A stretch of DNA of 64,000 nt from the NCBI GenBank assembly GCA_029215795.1, contig JARDYH010000007.1, positions 21,649,263 to 21,713,262 of the forward strand, read 5' to 3'. The DNA comes from Anniella stebbinsi. Lineage: Eukaryota > Chordata > Lepidosauria > Squamata > Anniellidae. Positions 21,183 to 33,500 of the stretch are shown one piece after another. Both the position numbers and the translations under genes were made by a program. Under the pieces are notes generated by a model. That model saw only the letters and a program-made list of their open reading frames with translations. It was not told the DNA's origin and did not search any database. Numbering within the stretch: the first letter of the stretch is position 1; every line of letters starts with the position of its first letter.

Positions 21183-24100
21183 GCAGGGCATGCTGCAGCT
21201 TACTGTTACATATGAACCCAGTCTTGACAAGCCACCCAGAATACATGAGCTGGTTTATGTTTGCAGGTGGCTGGTCAACCATCCTAACAATCCACCATTG
21301 CTGGATTCCATCTAACTGCAAGTTAAGGCATGCCCTTGCAGAGGCTCGACTATTCAAAATGGCGGTGGCTTCTCGTGACATGTGAATCAGATCACTGCTT
21401 CTTCCCGGGACCCTAGATGCTCATTTCTCCTTTTAAGTGCATGCCTGCAATTCTGAGGAGAGGGGTATCTTGACATGGGGTGATGTTTTTGCAATGTTCA
21501 GCTTGTGATCATATAGAATCCCAACATCCTGTTCACACTTACTGCTGCCAAGCCAGGCATCTCTTACCCTATTCCAGTTCATTTCATTTCATTAGCTTCA
21601 GCCCAGTTTTCATTCTATCAAGGTCACTTTGAAATACAGCCTAGTCTTTTGAAGTGTTAACTATCCCACCCAGTTTAGGGTCACCTGCCTAGTTTAGCAG
21701 CATTTCATAAGTGGCTCCTCCACCCCTTTATCTAAGTAATTGCTAAAAATTCTGAAGAGTAGCACGCTGAGGACAGAGTGCTGTCACCCCTTTCCCCACC
21801 ACAAGCTTTAATCCCAACTCCTTTCATAGGCCCTTAAGGGGGGCATTTTGGTTATTTTCATGGGATGGGGATTTTGAGGGCAGTGGGCCTGAAAATCACA
21901 AACTCCCCTAGCTTTTCATTGGTAATAGATGCAATGCTTAATTCTCCAGAATCCAAAGTTATCCCAAACTAAACTATGCATAATGAGAGATTTTCTGTCT
22001 GCAGACATTTGTTTGCCTTAATTCATTCTAGTTAAATTTAGTCTTCTTATACTTTTAGTCCTATTAAATATTGTTGGAGAGTGAAAGAATTGTTTGATAT
22101 TTGAAACCCAGTAGGTTTCACAACATATGCACCCAGAAACATCAACGCTGACAACAAATCAACACTTGGGGGGAGGGGGTTAAGGGATTCAGTGAAACAT
22201 GCAGTCATCCAATTGTTGAAAACCATCCACTGTATCAGACTGTCACTCAATCGACAGACAATAAAACTTGAGGTACCAGTTGATCAACAGACAATTCTGG
22301 ACCAATTGTTTTTAGAATTCAACTTTCAGAACTTCTTAGTCTAATTTTGTTTTTGTTTTATTGGGGGGGGGACTTTAGGAAGAACAAATTATAGACAACA
22401 ACAAAATCCATCATGGGTCATTGCAAAATATTTAAATATTATTTTAGTATGAATTCCTGGCTTTATTATACAAAGTAAAGCAAAAGGAAAAACACCGGTT
22501 TGTGCAAATTTTACCTGTTATATGCATTTTGTACACAATGTTGCCTGAGATGTGCATTTGTCCAAGTGATTTCCCTTAACATAATGCATTTGTTGCCTGC
22601 AATTTTCATAGAAGTAAGCACTTTGGTGCACAACATTCCCTATCGTACACATTTTTGATTGGAGAACTACGTTGCAGAATTCGTAGAAGTGTGAATACCA
22701 AAGGGTAACTGGGTTTTGGTTTGTTTTATAGTTCAGAAAGTGTGAATCAGATAAGTTCACATGACTATGTGAACAGAATGAATTCCTCCCCCATCCCTAA
22801 CTTAAGGAGATATCATGGGGGAAGACCTTATATCTTAGTTTTGCCCATTGTTGGCTACAGAGCCCAGGTGATATGATACTTCTGCAGGGAGGAAGCTCAG
22901 CTGAGCTTCTCTCCCATACTAGAACTGCAGATGGCAGGAAGGGCCAGGCAAGTACTAAGACCCATTCTTCTCTCATACTAGACAATATACAACCATCCAA
23001 TGACATCACACTCATCATTTGGCAACCTCCATGTCCTGCAGAGTAGCTGAAAAGCAGTGATCAAATTACCCCTTCTCTTTTTGTGCCAGCCATTTTTTTA
23101 GAAGGTGATGGGGGCATAATTTGGCTAGAAATTGGTGGAGCCTTGGGGTGGAGCTTGTGGATTTCATTCAGGGTGCCTCTAATCCCACCTCCATAATTAA
23201 GCACTGATGAAAAGCCTGTAAGAGAGAGCATACAGCTCAACCAAAGAATAATAGACCATGCCTGTTTCTTCCTAGTTTGCGTTTCTGCCCTGCAATATGG
23301 CTTTTTTTGCATGCATGCACTGTGCTCACACTTACTCAATCAAAAAATGAAACAAAGTTTTTTAAAAAATGAAAATGAGGATAATCCAAGAATTATTGAA
23401 GCAGTGATGTATTCATGGCAGGACACACACACACACAGCACAAAAACTTTGGCATATTCCAAGGAATTTAGGTCAATGTAAAAAAGCACACCACAATAAT
23501 GGAAACCTGTTTGTTTATTTTATTTGCAACTGTAGGGGATTGCTAAAGCAGATTATCCTATGCCCTGGCAAAGTCTGTTCAACTAAGGGCTCAATCCTAC
23601 ACATGGCTGGGGAATGCTAGGAGTTGTAGTACTTTACCAACTGACAGTACATAACCCCTCACAGTTATTATGTTCATATCTTTACACCGGCTTTTTCCTG
23701 AAGTGTGACCCAGATAGCCATGGTTTGTAGCACAACACACTGCTGTAGTTTTAAGAGGGAAATAATGTGTTTATTATTTTATTATAGTTTTATTGTTGAT
23801 TATTTGATGGCATTTTAATCATTAAAATATTGACATTTAATCTTGTGATGAAAACTTGTGATTACCCCAACTTGGTGTGTTTTTGTTTGTTTTGAAAAGA
23901 ATAGAATAGAATAGAAATCTTCTGAACTAAGTAAATACAAAATAAATACATAATTAAATGTTTAAAAGGATTTATCTAAAATTCTATATTTATTTCCATA
24001 TGAATCAGCAGCAAGTTTTAATATCTTTTTTTTTAAGAAATATCCCTCTAAGGTCCAACATTTGAAAATGTTTCAGATTAAAAAAATCATGTCTGAAATT

Positions 24101-24640
24101 TTACAGACTCAAAGACATGTTGTATATATTAGGTAAGGTATTTCATACCTGTAAATTGTTTTCTGTAATGACTGAAGTCCATTTAGATTTTAAATGGGGA
24201 AGTCATTTTATCCTTTATTTTAAGTATCTCCCTCTTCCTTTTCATTATAATTAAGCGATAATTTAATTTAGATGGCCAATGCAGACAGAAGGCTACACTT
24301 GACATTTTAAAAATAAGAATATCAAGCTATGATAATTAATATTCTATTTCATAGCTCACCCCAAGCAACATCAAGATTTTATTTTAAAGCATAATTAGGT
24401 GTGAGCATACACACACACACACACACACACACAACAATGTTGCTAATCTTATTTTATTCTGCTGCCCTTGAAATTGGACAGAAACATCTTCTCAGCAAGA
24501 AGGAACAATTTTGCCTCAACATTTCATTTTAGACAAACGTTTGTGAGCAATTCTAATCCCAAGTGGCAACTGTGTGGAAGGTTTCTTTACCACTTCAAAA
24601 TTCCTAACAAGATACCCAGCACTGGACAGAAGCAAGCAAT
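21183..24640. other. No gene; unique DNA with decayed short repeats
   Basis: About 22490-22795 contains TGCATTTTGTACACAAT-type AT-rich words ending CATCCCTAAC, reminiscent of a decayed hAT-like element. Similar texture occurs at 32580-32830 and 46990-47215. AC runs lie at about 23422-23438 and 24409-24434. No frame resembles a known protein. Confidence 0.5.
24409..24434. repeat. (AC)n microsatellite
   Basis: Uninterrupted AC run of about 26 bases. Confidence 0.95.
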
Positions 24641-24654
24641 ACCCACACCACTGG

Positions 24655-24974
24655 TAAGATGACCAGATAAAATCCAGGTCAGGGCTCCTGTAACTTTAAC
24701 AGTTGTAGAGAAAAGGGAATTTCAGCCAGTGTCATTTGTATGCAATTAGTTCCTGGTGAAATACCCTCTTCATCACAACTGTTAAAGTTGCAGGGGCCCT
24801 GCCTTCTTTTGTATATGGTCACTCTAGTATAGTGCCTGCACCTTTAACAGTTGTGATGAAGAGGGAATTTCACCAGGAACTAATTGCATACAAATGACAC
24901 TGGCTGAAATTCCCTTTTCTCTACAACTGTTAAAGTTACAGGAGCCCTGACCTGGATTTTATCTGGTCACCCTA
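24655..24974. mobile_element. Palindromic hAT-like MITE, variant copy 4
   Basis: Same architecture as 468-786 but with a variant outer arm (TAAGATGACCAGATAAAATC and its complement at the right end). CACACCACTG occurs just outside both ends (24644-24653 and 24975-24984, the left copy offset by one base). The arms are nearly perfect complements over about 150 bp, making this the most symmetric copy in the window. Confidence 0.87.
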
Positions 24975-25221
24975 CACACCACTGACTGACTGACAAGCTC
25001 TGTTAATATTTTCTGCAAGGAACTGTGGGAATCTTGAGAATTTTCCACTTTTTCCTTCCCTCATAAGTCCCCAGATGTTTTGCCAGGCAAGAAGGGCCTC
25101 AAAATTCACATTGAAGTTGTGGACTGTGAAATGTCATGGCAACTCTTCATTATGGTGAGTGATGGGTACACTTCCATGGGCATAATTCATAATGGGATCA
25201 CCAAAAAATTGCACCCACTGT

Positions 25222-25720
25222 GGATAGGGAGACATTTTCCCCTCCCCCATAATACTAGAACCTGGGGTCATCCTATGAAGCTGATTGGTAGGAGATTCAA
25301 GACAATGTAAACCGCCCAGAGAGCTTCAGCTATGGGGCGGTATACAAATGTAATACATAAAATAAAATAAATAAATAAAAAGGAAGTACTTCTTCACACA
25401 GCACATTGTTAAATTATGGAATTGACTACCACAAGATGTAGTGATGGCCTCCAATCTGGATGGCTTTAAAAGAGGGTTGGATAAATTCCTGGAGGAGAAA
25501 GCTATCAATGGCTACTAGCCCTGATGGCTACGTGCTACCTCCAGTATCTGAGGCAGTAAGACTATATGCACCAGTTGCTGGGGAACACTGGGTGGGAGGG
25601 TGCTGTTGCACCGTGTCCTGTTTGTGGTTCCCTGGTTGACAGCTGGTTGGCCACTGTGTGAACAGAGTGCTGGACTAGATGGACCCTCAATCTGATCCAG
25701 CATGGCTCTTCTTATGTTCT
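25222..25720 (+). mobile_element. CR1 LINE 3' fragment, interrupted by an L2 tail
   Basis: AATACTAGAACCTGGGGTCA, CTTCTTCACACAGCACATTG, AATTCCTGGAGGAGAAAGC and ACTAGATGGACCCTCAATCT with CTTCTTATGTTC at the end are hallmarks of the sauropsid CR1 3' region. The copy is interrupted at about 25307-25381 by an L2 3' tail. No open frame survives. Confidence 0.85.
25307..25381 (+). mobile_element. L2 3' tail nested in CR1
   Basis: TGTAAACCGCCCAGAGAGCT, CAGCTATGGGGCGGTATACA and an AATAAATAAATAAA tail match the 3' end of the L2 at 58215-61658. CR1 sequence resumes directly after the tail (AGGAAGTACTTCTTCACA). Confidence 0.85.
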
Positions 25721-28700
25721 CATGTCCTTGTGATTAGTCCCAGAATAGTTTGCTTTTAGTTCAGGGCCAATCTGACCTCCTGGTGATATCATCAGAGAGA
25801 TGATGCTTGACAGCCACTTCATCCCTAACTATCTTATGAGCCCTCTGATTCCCTTTCCTGCTGAAACCGTCCTGATTTTGGTGGTAGCAATGAGAAAACT
25901 CCAGGATACTGGAACAACAGTATTCTGGATATCATCTTCCCTAGGAAACAGTTTCCCAGGAGACTTGATGCACATGATGTGGCTGCTGAGCTTAATGAAC
26001 CCTACCATCTCTGCTAAAACTACCAGGTTAAGTTTTAGTAGGAAAGAGAAGAAGGTGGATGAAGTAGTGGGAAGGCCAGGGCCCACCTTATTATGAGCCA
26101 CCCTTTTCAGAGCGGTTTGAACTTGGCTTGTAATTTGCTCAGAAACAACAGCTGGGGAAATTCTTACCCTGAATTCCCCAATGCCAAATTTTGGCAGCAT
26201 CACAACTGCTGATATGTATTCATCCTTCATCGTTTTGTGCTTATAACCAAACTGCCTTGCCCTGAACTTGGTTGAGCCTGAAATAATACCCCCTTGGTTC
26301 TATTCAATTTGCTCTTCTTAATTTGGCCTAACGTTCGTGGTTCCACTCAACACGTTCCACTCAACACGTTCTCCCCTTGTCCCACCTTCCCCCCATTACG
26401 AGATTTCTCATCAATACCTTTAACTTCCAGCTGACATCACTATGTGGCTGTTGTTGCTGTTTGTGGCTCTTTCACAGATTCCTGTATACAACATGGCTCA
26501 TAAAGCCTAATGAGAATAAGTTCATTAAATTAATCCCAATAATTAACAAACTTGCTGCCTGCTTCTCAGACGTCTAATTCTGTGACACAATCTTGGCATC
26601 CAGCTTCCACCGCGAAAGCAGGAAATGCATCCAAAAAGCCTCTTTAAGAGGAGAGGAGATTCATCTTCATTAGAATTTCATCATCTAATTTACAATCCAT
26701 TGCTGATATCTATTAGTGAGGCAACGTTCCTGCAGTATTTTTTTTTAAAAAAAAGGTGACCAAAGAGAAGAGAGTTCACAGAAGCAATTTCTCATTCACA
26801 CCCTGCTTGTCTCCAACGCAGAATGGTGTGAGCATGGTTTGTGCTTGTTTTAACCTGTTTTATGGTTGATAATATTTCTGTTGAATCTGGGGCAACCTCC
26901 CCTCCCTCCCCCTGCTTTTCCTAAAATATGCCCTCCCCTGCAAAAATGGAGGTGATCTTGTACTGATTTCTTGAAGGGAAGGAATTTTATTGGGAAAGGT
27001 GGGAAACTGATCCTGCTCAGCCACTTTGTAAAGCTAAATAAGGTAAGTGTCAACCATGACCATCCTCACCCAGTACATTTTCCTCCAAAGTCAGGGATGT
27101 GCCTTAAGGTGCTTTTAAAATGCTACAGATAATTTGAAATGCAGTTCTCAGATCACTTCTTCTTCATTGGTACCCCTAAAAATAACATAATTTTAAGCCA
27201 TTGTAGGATTGCTTCTGCAGTTGAGCCATCCCTGAATAGGCCATGCTCACTAGAAGTCTGTAAAACAACAGTAATCTTGGGTGTGTTTCTTCCTGCATCA
27301 CCAGTACCCTGGTTCCTCAGCCAGTCAGACCTTTGCTCTAGAGGTCAATGGTCTAAACTGCAGCATTTTAATACAAGAGGCAAGTATCATATTTCAGATT
27401 TGTTTCTCAAAGCCCCTCCCCCCCATTTTGTCCATTATGAGCAGACAGCATCAAAATTCACATACCTGGGGTGTGATTATCAGAAAACACTGATAATAAG
27501 ACCAACATGTTCTGTATATAAATTTAAGAATTCTGCTGGTCTCCTATTCCCCCCCTCAGAAAACAAGCAAAGCCAACGGCATTCTCCTATCATGTTGTTG
27601 TTGTTGTATTGTATTGTATTTTTAAACTATCAATGATTATTAAAGTCTCAGGGCTGATTCTGCTGATACTGAAAGGGATGATGCTATTCAATCCATACTG
27701 ATATTTTACATCAGCCCAGCTGGACTGAAATCTGGTCTTCATACGCAGCAAAATAATGAGGTAAAATAAAACTACAAACTCCCCATAATTGTTGGTCTAG
27801 GTACGGTCAACTGGCTTTAGATGGCCAGCTGACCTCACTTGCCAATGAGACACACCAGGCCTTGGACAACTTTCCACCCAAGCCAGTTTCTCCTTCTGAA
27901 CAGCTAGTCGTATTGTACTGACTTTCTTGATCTGAGCTTCAGCCTCCATAACGACATCTCCTACCTCTGCCACATTTGTCCTACCAAAGCCTGACAAAGG
28001 CATACCCCACATTTAACAGTACAATCACAGTCATGTAGGATCTTCAGTTTTTCACCCTGCCTAAGGTGTTAGAAAACACATGGGAGGAAATGTAAAGTGT
28101 TGTAAAAACCATGTAGCATTGTAGCATTAGGAACAAAGTGGAATTACGTTGGGGAGTGGCAGGTATTTGTTTTCCATTGTGTGTGCTGAAGAGATGGACA
28201 TTACACCTCACCAGCCATCACACATATTAGTGCCATTACTCATTGACTTTAACTTTGTAACACTACCACCGAAGTCATTTTTTCCATCTCAGAAATCTCC
28301 AGTGGTCCAGAAATGATCAAATCAAATATATACTATTTCTTCTCACACATGGTCAGTTTCTGAAGCGAGGAAAAAAATGAGAGATGAAATTGGTATATGC
28401 CAAGAACAAAACAACCTATTGATAAAGTTCTCACATGTAATAGAAAAGGTAGATATAGGTTTGAACTGTATTTTTGGATCAATTCAGTTTTTGGGACTTT
28501 GAAAGAATCTAAAGATTCTCACAAGCCTGCTCTGATTCTCTGGGGAAAATGGGAAATGCAGGGTAAGTGATGTTTTTGCTTTTTTTTAAAAAAAATAGAC
28601 AACTCTGGAAAGGAATTCATGAATAACTGAAATTGTGAGTGAATTTTAAGCATGGATAAACCCATTAGAGTTTGTAGCTTACATTAATTGTCCACCTAAG

Positions 28701-30005
28701 ATAGATATTTGCCTTTGAAAGTTTATAGTGCAATCCTATACATTCAGAAGTAAGTCCCACTGATTATCCCCCCAGAAGGATAAACCTAGTATCAGTTGAA
28801 GAGGTATTTGATGTGGCATGTTTGTGAGTGTAGGATAATTGTGAAAATCGTGTTCCTGAGGGGGATACACAATTGTAGCAAAGTGAAAAAGCTATTATTA
28901 AAGTAAAATGTTCAGGGCTGGAGGACTCAGGTTCTAATTCCTGCTGAAATATGAAGTGTTAGGGCTACCTGGGAAAATTTAGCTCTCTCGGCTTTGAGTT
29001 TGTTTATAAGACTTGTTGTAAAGGAGTTCCACTGATCAGTAAGGTTTAAGAATGTTAATGATTTGTTATTAAATTTGTATCCTGTAAACTTCAGCACAGA
29101 GTGTTCCCAGGGCAGCTAGCAACAAGATTAAAAAGAAAGCAAGGCATCTGTTAAAAATCACGAAGACAAACAAAAATGGCAGAAGAGGCCCATTCAACAA
29201 CCCCAACAACAAAAATACTGGAGAGCTGATTTAAAAAAGAGAGAAAAAAAGAAGTTTGAGAAGCCAGGGAGCAGTAAACACAATTCCCCTGACATGAAAA
29301 GGCAACATTAAAGGGGCCAGGCGAATCTTGCTGGAGACAGTGTTCCAGATGATTCACACTTATCTAATGATAGATTCTGTATGATGGAACCAATGGGTAT
29401 AGTGAAAGACATCTTTCCCTCCTGTGCGGATGTGTTTACTAGGTCAGACAACCTCGTTGAGGGAAAGGAACTTGTCATTCATCCCTCATTGGACTCATCA
29501 TTGCTCTGCCTGAAGTGGAAGTCTGCTCCATGGAGGACTGAATCCACAGCAGTTGGCAAATTAGCTTTCAAGGAAGTTTCTCTGCCATTACTTACTGTCA
29601 TTTTAAGATGGTATGCACTTATTCTAAAACACTGCCATTTGTTTCTCATTTGTTTCCATGAGGAAACAAAATGAAAATATAGAAAGGTGGGTGTATGAAA
29701 ATAATTTTATTTTGTTTCCTCTATCTGAAGCATAAATCCATGGGAAGCTTAGAGGGATTCCCATTGATTCTGTTTACAAAATGGGAACTCTTTGTCCACC
29801 ATGCCTAAATTATGGCCAATCCGATGCCTTAGGGGAACAGTACAAAATGTCATGCCATGCCATTTGGATGGAAAGCACCAAGAGTTGTAGACATCCGAAG
29901 GGAAATTGGATCTTTATTGCAAATTAAGGTAGAAATAGAATGCATGAGAAAAGAAAAATGAACAAAACAGTAACAAAAGAGAATAATGAATGGGAAAATG
30001 AAATG
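25721..30005. other. No gene recognised
   Basis: Mostly unique AT-rich sequence. The longest frames (about 133 residues near 25829-26230 minus and 165 near 27139-27636 plus) contain no motif I recognise. About 29085-29360 may hold a decayed minus-strand L2 piece (GGCGAATCTTGCTGGAGACA resembles 58545-58575). A GTGCAATCCTATACATTCAG block at about 28730 repeats the one near 11165. Confidence 0.5.
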
Positions 30006-30009
30006 AAAG

Positions 30010-30312
30010 AATAAGACCATAAGAAGAACCATGCTGGATCAGACCAAGGGTTAATTTAGTCCAACATTCTGTTCACACAGTGACCAACCTGCTGTCGACC
30101 AGGAACCCACAAGCAGGACATGGGTGCAACAGCACCCTCCCACCCATGTTTGTCAGCAACTTGTATTAAATAGACTAATTGCCTGTAATACTGGAGGTAG
30201 CACATGGCCATCAGGACTAGCTGCCATTGACAGTCTTCTCCTACAGGAATTTATCCAACCCCAATGCAAATTGGGGTGCATCACTACATCTTGCAGTAGA
30301 ATGGTCAAGTAG
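30010..30312 (-). mobile_element. CR1 LINE 3' fragment, minus strand
   Basis: Starts with CATAAGAAGAACCATGCTGG and ATCAGACCAAGGG, then GTGCAACAGCACCCTCCCAC, and later CAGGAATTTATCCAACCCC. This is the reverse complement of the CR1 segments at 25480-25720 and 52620-52820. Confidence 0.85.
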
Positions 30313-30339
30313 AAATCCCTATTGATAAAATTCTGAGGA

Positions 30340-30545
30340 ATCCAAGGGTTTCCAGGAACAGAGCAGACTGCTTCATACTAAGACAGACCCTTGGTCCATC
30401 AAGCTCAACATTATGTTCACAGACTGGCAGCCACTTTCCAAGGTTTCAGGCAAAAGACTTTTCCAGCCTTATGTCAAGTTGCTGGGATTTGAACCAGTTG
30501 GATTTTTGCCTGCAGACATCTGCTCTGTTACAGAGCTATGGTGAA
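30340..30545 (-). mobile_element. tRNA-derived SINE, minus strand
   Basis: Body words GCAGACTGCTTCATACTAAG and ACAGACCCTTGGTCCATCAA, ending with GCTCTGTTACAGAGCTATGG. The reverse complement of that end gives a tRNA-like head (CCATAGCTCTGTAACAGAGC). Moderately diverged. The assignment to a named squamate family is not certain. Confidence 0.65.
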
Positions 30546-33500
30546 ATCCTGTGTCTTATGACTAGTGGCATCATAGATCCATGCTGGGTTTTCTTCATTG
30601 TTTCTACAAATTACTTTAAAATGTTTTAATACACTTAAGTCAGTTAATAGCAAGGCAGACTGCATAGATGGTGCAACGAGGTCTTTTATGCAACTGACAT
30701 TCTTTCATTTTCTTTTCATTACAATACATCTAAATTATTTATAATAAAGTTTTATTTTTTTTCTATATATATTCTGAAGAAGTATTCAAAAGGAGTTCAA
30801 AAGGAGTTAGGCTAAATAAATATGTTTCTGAGCATCTGGAAGCTTCCTAAAATCACCCCCCAAATAAGGACTAAATCATAGCTTACTCCAAATTAGTTTC
30901 TATAGATAAACAGTTGTAGGCAGGAACTGTTATAGAGTACCGGCAAAACATTTCACCAACATTCATCTCTATGTTTAGCCCCTTTTCAGAGATATGTTTG
31001 CATAATCTGATAATAGGGATGTCAGAGAAATCTATTTGAGGGGTGGAGTTCAATGGATTTTTCTCGGTCCCTCAAATTTGTTCCAGCTGCCATTGTGGTT
31101 TCCTACTCAGTTTACAGTGAATTGGACCACTTCACAGATTTTCTGGACATTTTGCGATTTCCCCCCCCCCCCTGCCATTTCTGCAATTTGTGCAAATTTC
31201 TGAGACATTTGCTCAAATTTCTGGCTTTATTTTGCTGTAATTATTCAGTCACAATTTGCTCAAATTGCTCAGAAATATGTGTAAATGGCAGAACCTGTGG
31301 GGAAAAAAATGTACACAATTGTTCCTGCATTTCAGGGAAAATCCCAAAGCTTGGCTGGCATACACAAATCGAGTTGTACACACCACATAACTGTGTCGAT
31401 TCAATGGTCCCAATATGATATTCTTTTTGGTGCCTGGTCAAGACCTATTTATTATTATCTGAGACATTTTAAATAGGTTTATTAAGCTGGTTAGTGTGCC
31501 CTGTCTATTTTATGTCTTTCCTACACCTATTATGCTGCAGTTGATGTTGTTTTCAATGTATATCACATTAGGATCCTTAAATTACGTGTTGTATACTTCC
31601 CTAAATAAAGGGTTATAAGAAATATTATATATTAATGTACGCATATCAAACGTGATAAAGGTTTCAAATAAAAGCATTCATTTGCACATTCCCCTAGAAA
31701 TTATTGAATGTTCCGAAAACAAGCATGTGTGTGAATCAGTCCTACAAGGACCTGCATGTCAACTGGGGAGTACCAGAAACAACTGGATTTTATGTTTATC
31801 TTGAACAACAGTTTCCTCTTCATATTTTTGCTCTGGGGAGGAGGAACCATTAATGTGAACACTTGCTGTTATTTCAGATAAACTATTCTGTGCTTGCAGC
31901 AGTATTTGAAACCAAGTATGTGAGGTCAATGTCAAAAGAAGATTATGTTCTTCTTAACGAGAACCCCATATGAGAGTATTATCCCACAATATTATGCTTA
32001 TGAATCTAAAAGAACAGTGGGTGCCAAATGAAGAGTATAATATCCAGAGTTAGCAAAGAACAGGAATTATTTGAACATCATAACACACTGGAAAGAGAAA
32101 AGGTGTATTTGATCAGGCAGTCTGGCTGCCTGCTGATGTGGATTAGTATCCTGCAGAGCATTTCCTAGTTTTAGCTGCTTTTCCCCTGCCAAAGAACTTC
32201 TACCAATGAAGATACAAAGAACTTAGTTACTGGGGGCACACAACCATTTCTAATAGCACTGGCATACTTCCAGTTTGCCTGGGAAGGTTACTGATCGCTG
32301 TAGTATTAGGAGAACTACAGTCAGAATACTTTGGGCATGTTGAAGTGGTCAAGCATCTTGACACTGATAGCTGCAGAAACAGAGGCGTATGAACTATCCT
32401 TCTGAATCACCACAACATTCCATTTTATCCAGTACTCTGCATCCTAGAGTGGCCAGTCTGATTCACGCTCACAAACAGAATAGGAATGAACCAATTCTGT
32501 CACGTTGCTTGTCTCAATAATTTGGAATTCAGAGTTATAGCGACCTCTGAACAAAGAGGATGCATTTACCTTTTATGGCTAGGGATGGACAAATCCACCT
32601 ATTTCAAGTTTGTTCCCCTTTCTCAAGTGTTCATCCTTCCATAATCCATTGCATCCCATTTCTGCATTAATATGCAGTAACACACATGATATTTTTCTTA
32701 AAATATGCATTTCTAAATATACTTCAATAAATATTTTGAGCAAACAACTGTGCCAGAACATTCAGGAAGTGTGAAAGCTAGTGGAAAGCTGAGTTCTGAT
32801 CCACATATTAATCCAGGAGGTGCTGATCAGATAAATTTGTACTATATATAACAAAGAAAGGAGAGGCAGAGGCAGAGGCAGGCACTTCATGGATGCCTTT
32901 GAGCCTTTGTGTTGCGCTTGACGGATTGGTCACAAAGACCTCAAGCTGTTGAGACCATGCAGTTGGAACACTTGAAAAACTTTGATCCTTTTCAGGATGG
33001 GCAGTAGGATGTGTATGCATCCATCAAGCTCCATCCTTCCTTCAACTGTCGTCTACCAGCAACCATATCACCAGGCTGAACCAGAGGGATATATGGGAAG
33101 AATGGCCGCTCCTTCAGCCCTGCTGAGAAGTCAGCCTCATCAAGCTCCTCACATCAACAACAGCAACCTACCAGTAGCTTTGAGCAGAAAGAGCTATGGG
33201 AAGCATGGCCACTCCATCAGGTCTGAGAGAGACCAGCAATGTTTTGTTCCTAATCTCCTGGCAGTCTTTCCATTTAAGCCATTTGTAATAAGATCTGCTT
33301 CCCCACCACCACCTTCTACCTCCCAATGCATTCTCCTTTTGTGTCATGTCTTTGTGCCACCACAACATCAACCTTTCACGTTGGAGAAGGAAGTAGATCA
33401 GGGCTGCAGCACCAAACCTGCATGGGGATATAGGCTGGATGACATCACTGCTGTGGCCAGGCCTACTCTCATCGTTGCCCTGCCCATTTTGTTCTTTCTC

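Noticed and set aside
25829..26230. 133-residue minus-strand frame
   Set aside because: No recognisable motif, and a frame of this length is not surprising in 64 kb of sequence.
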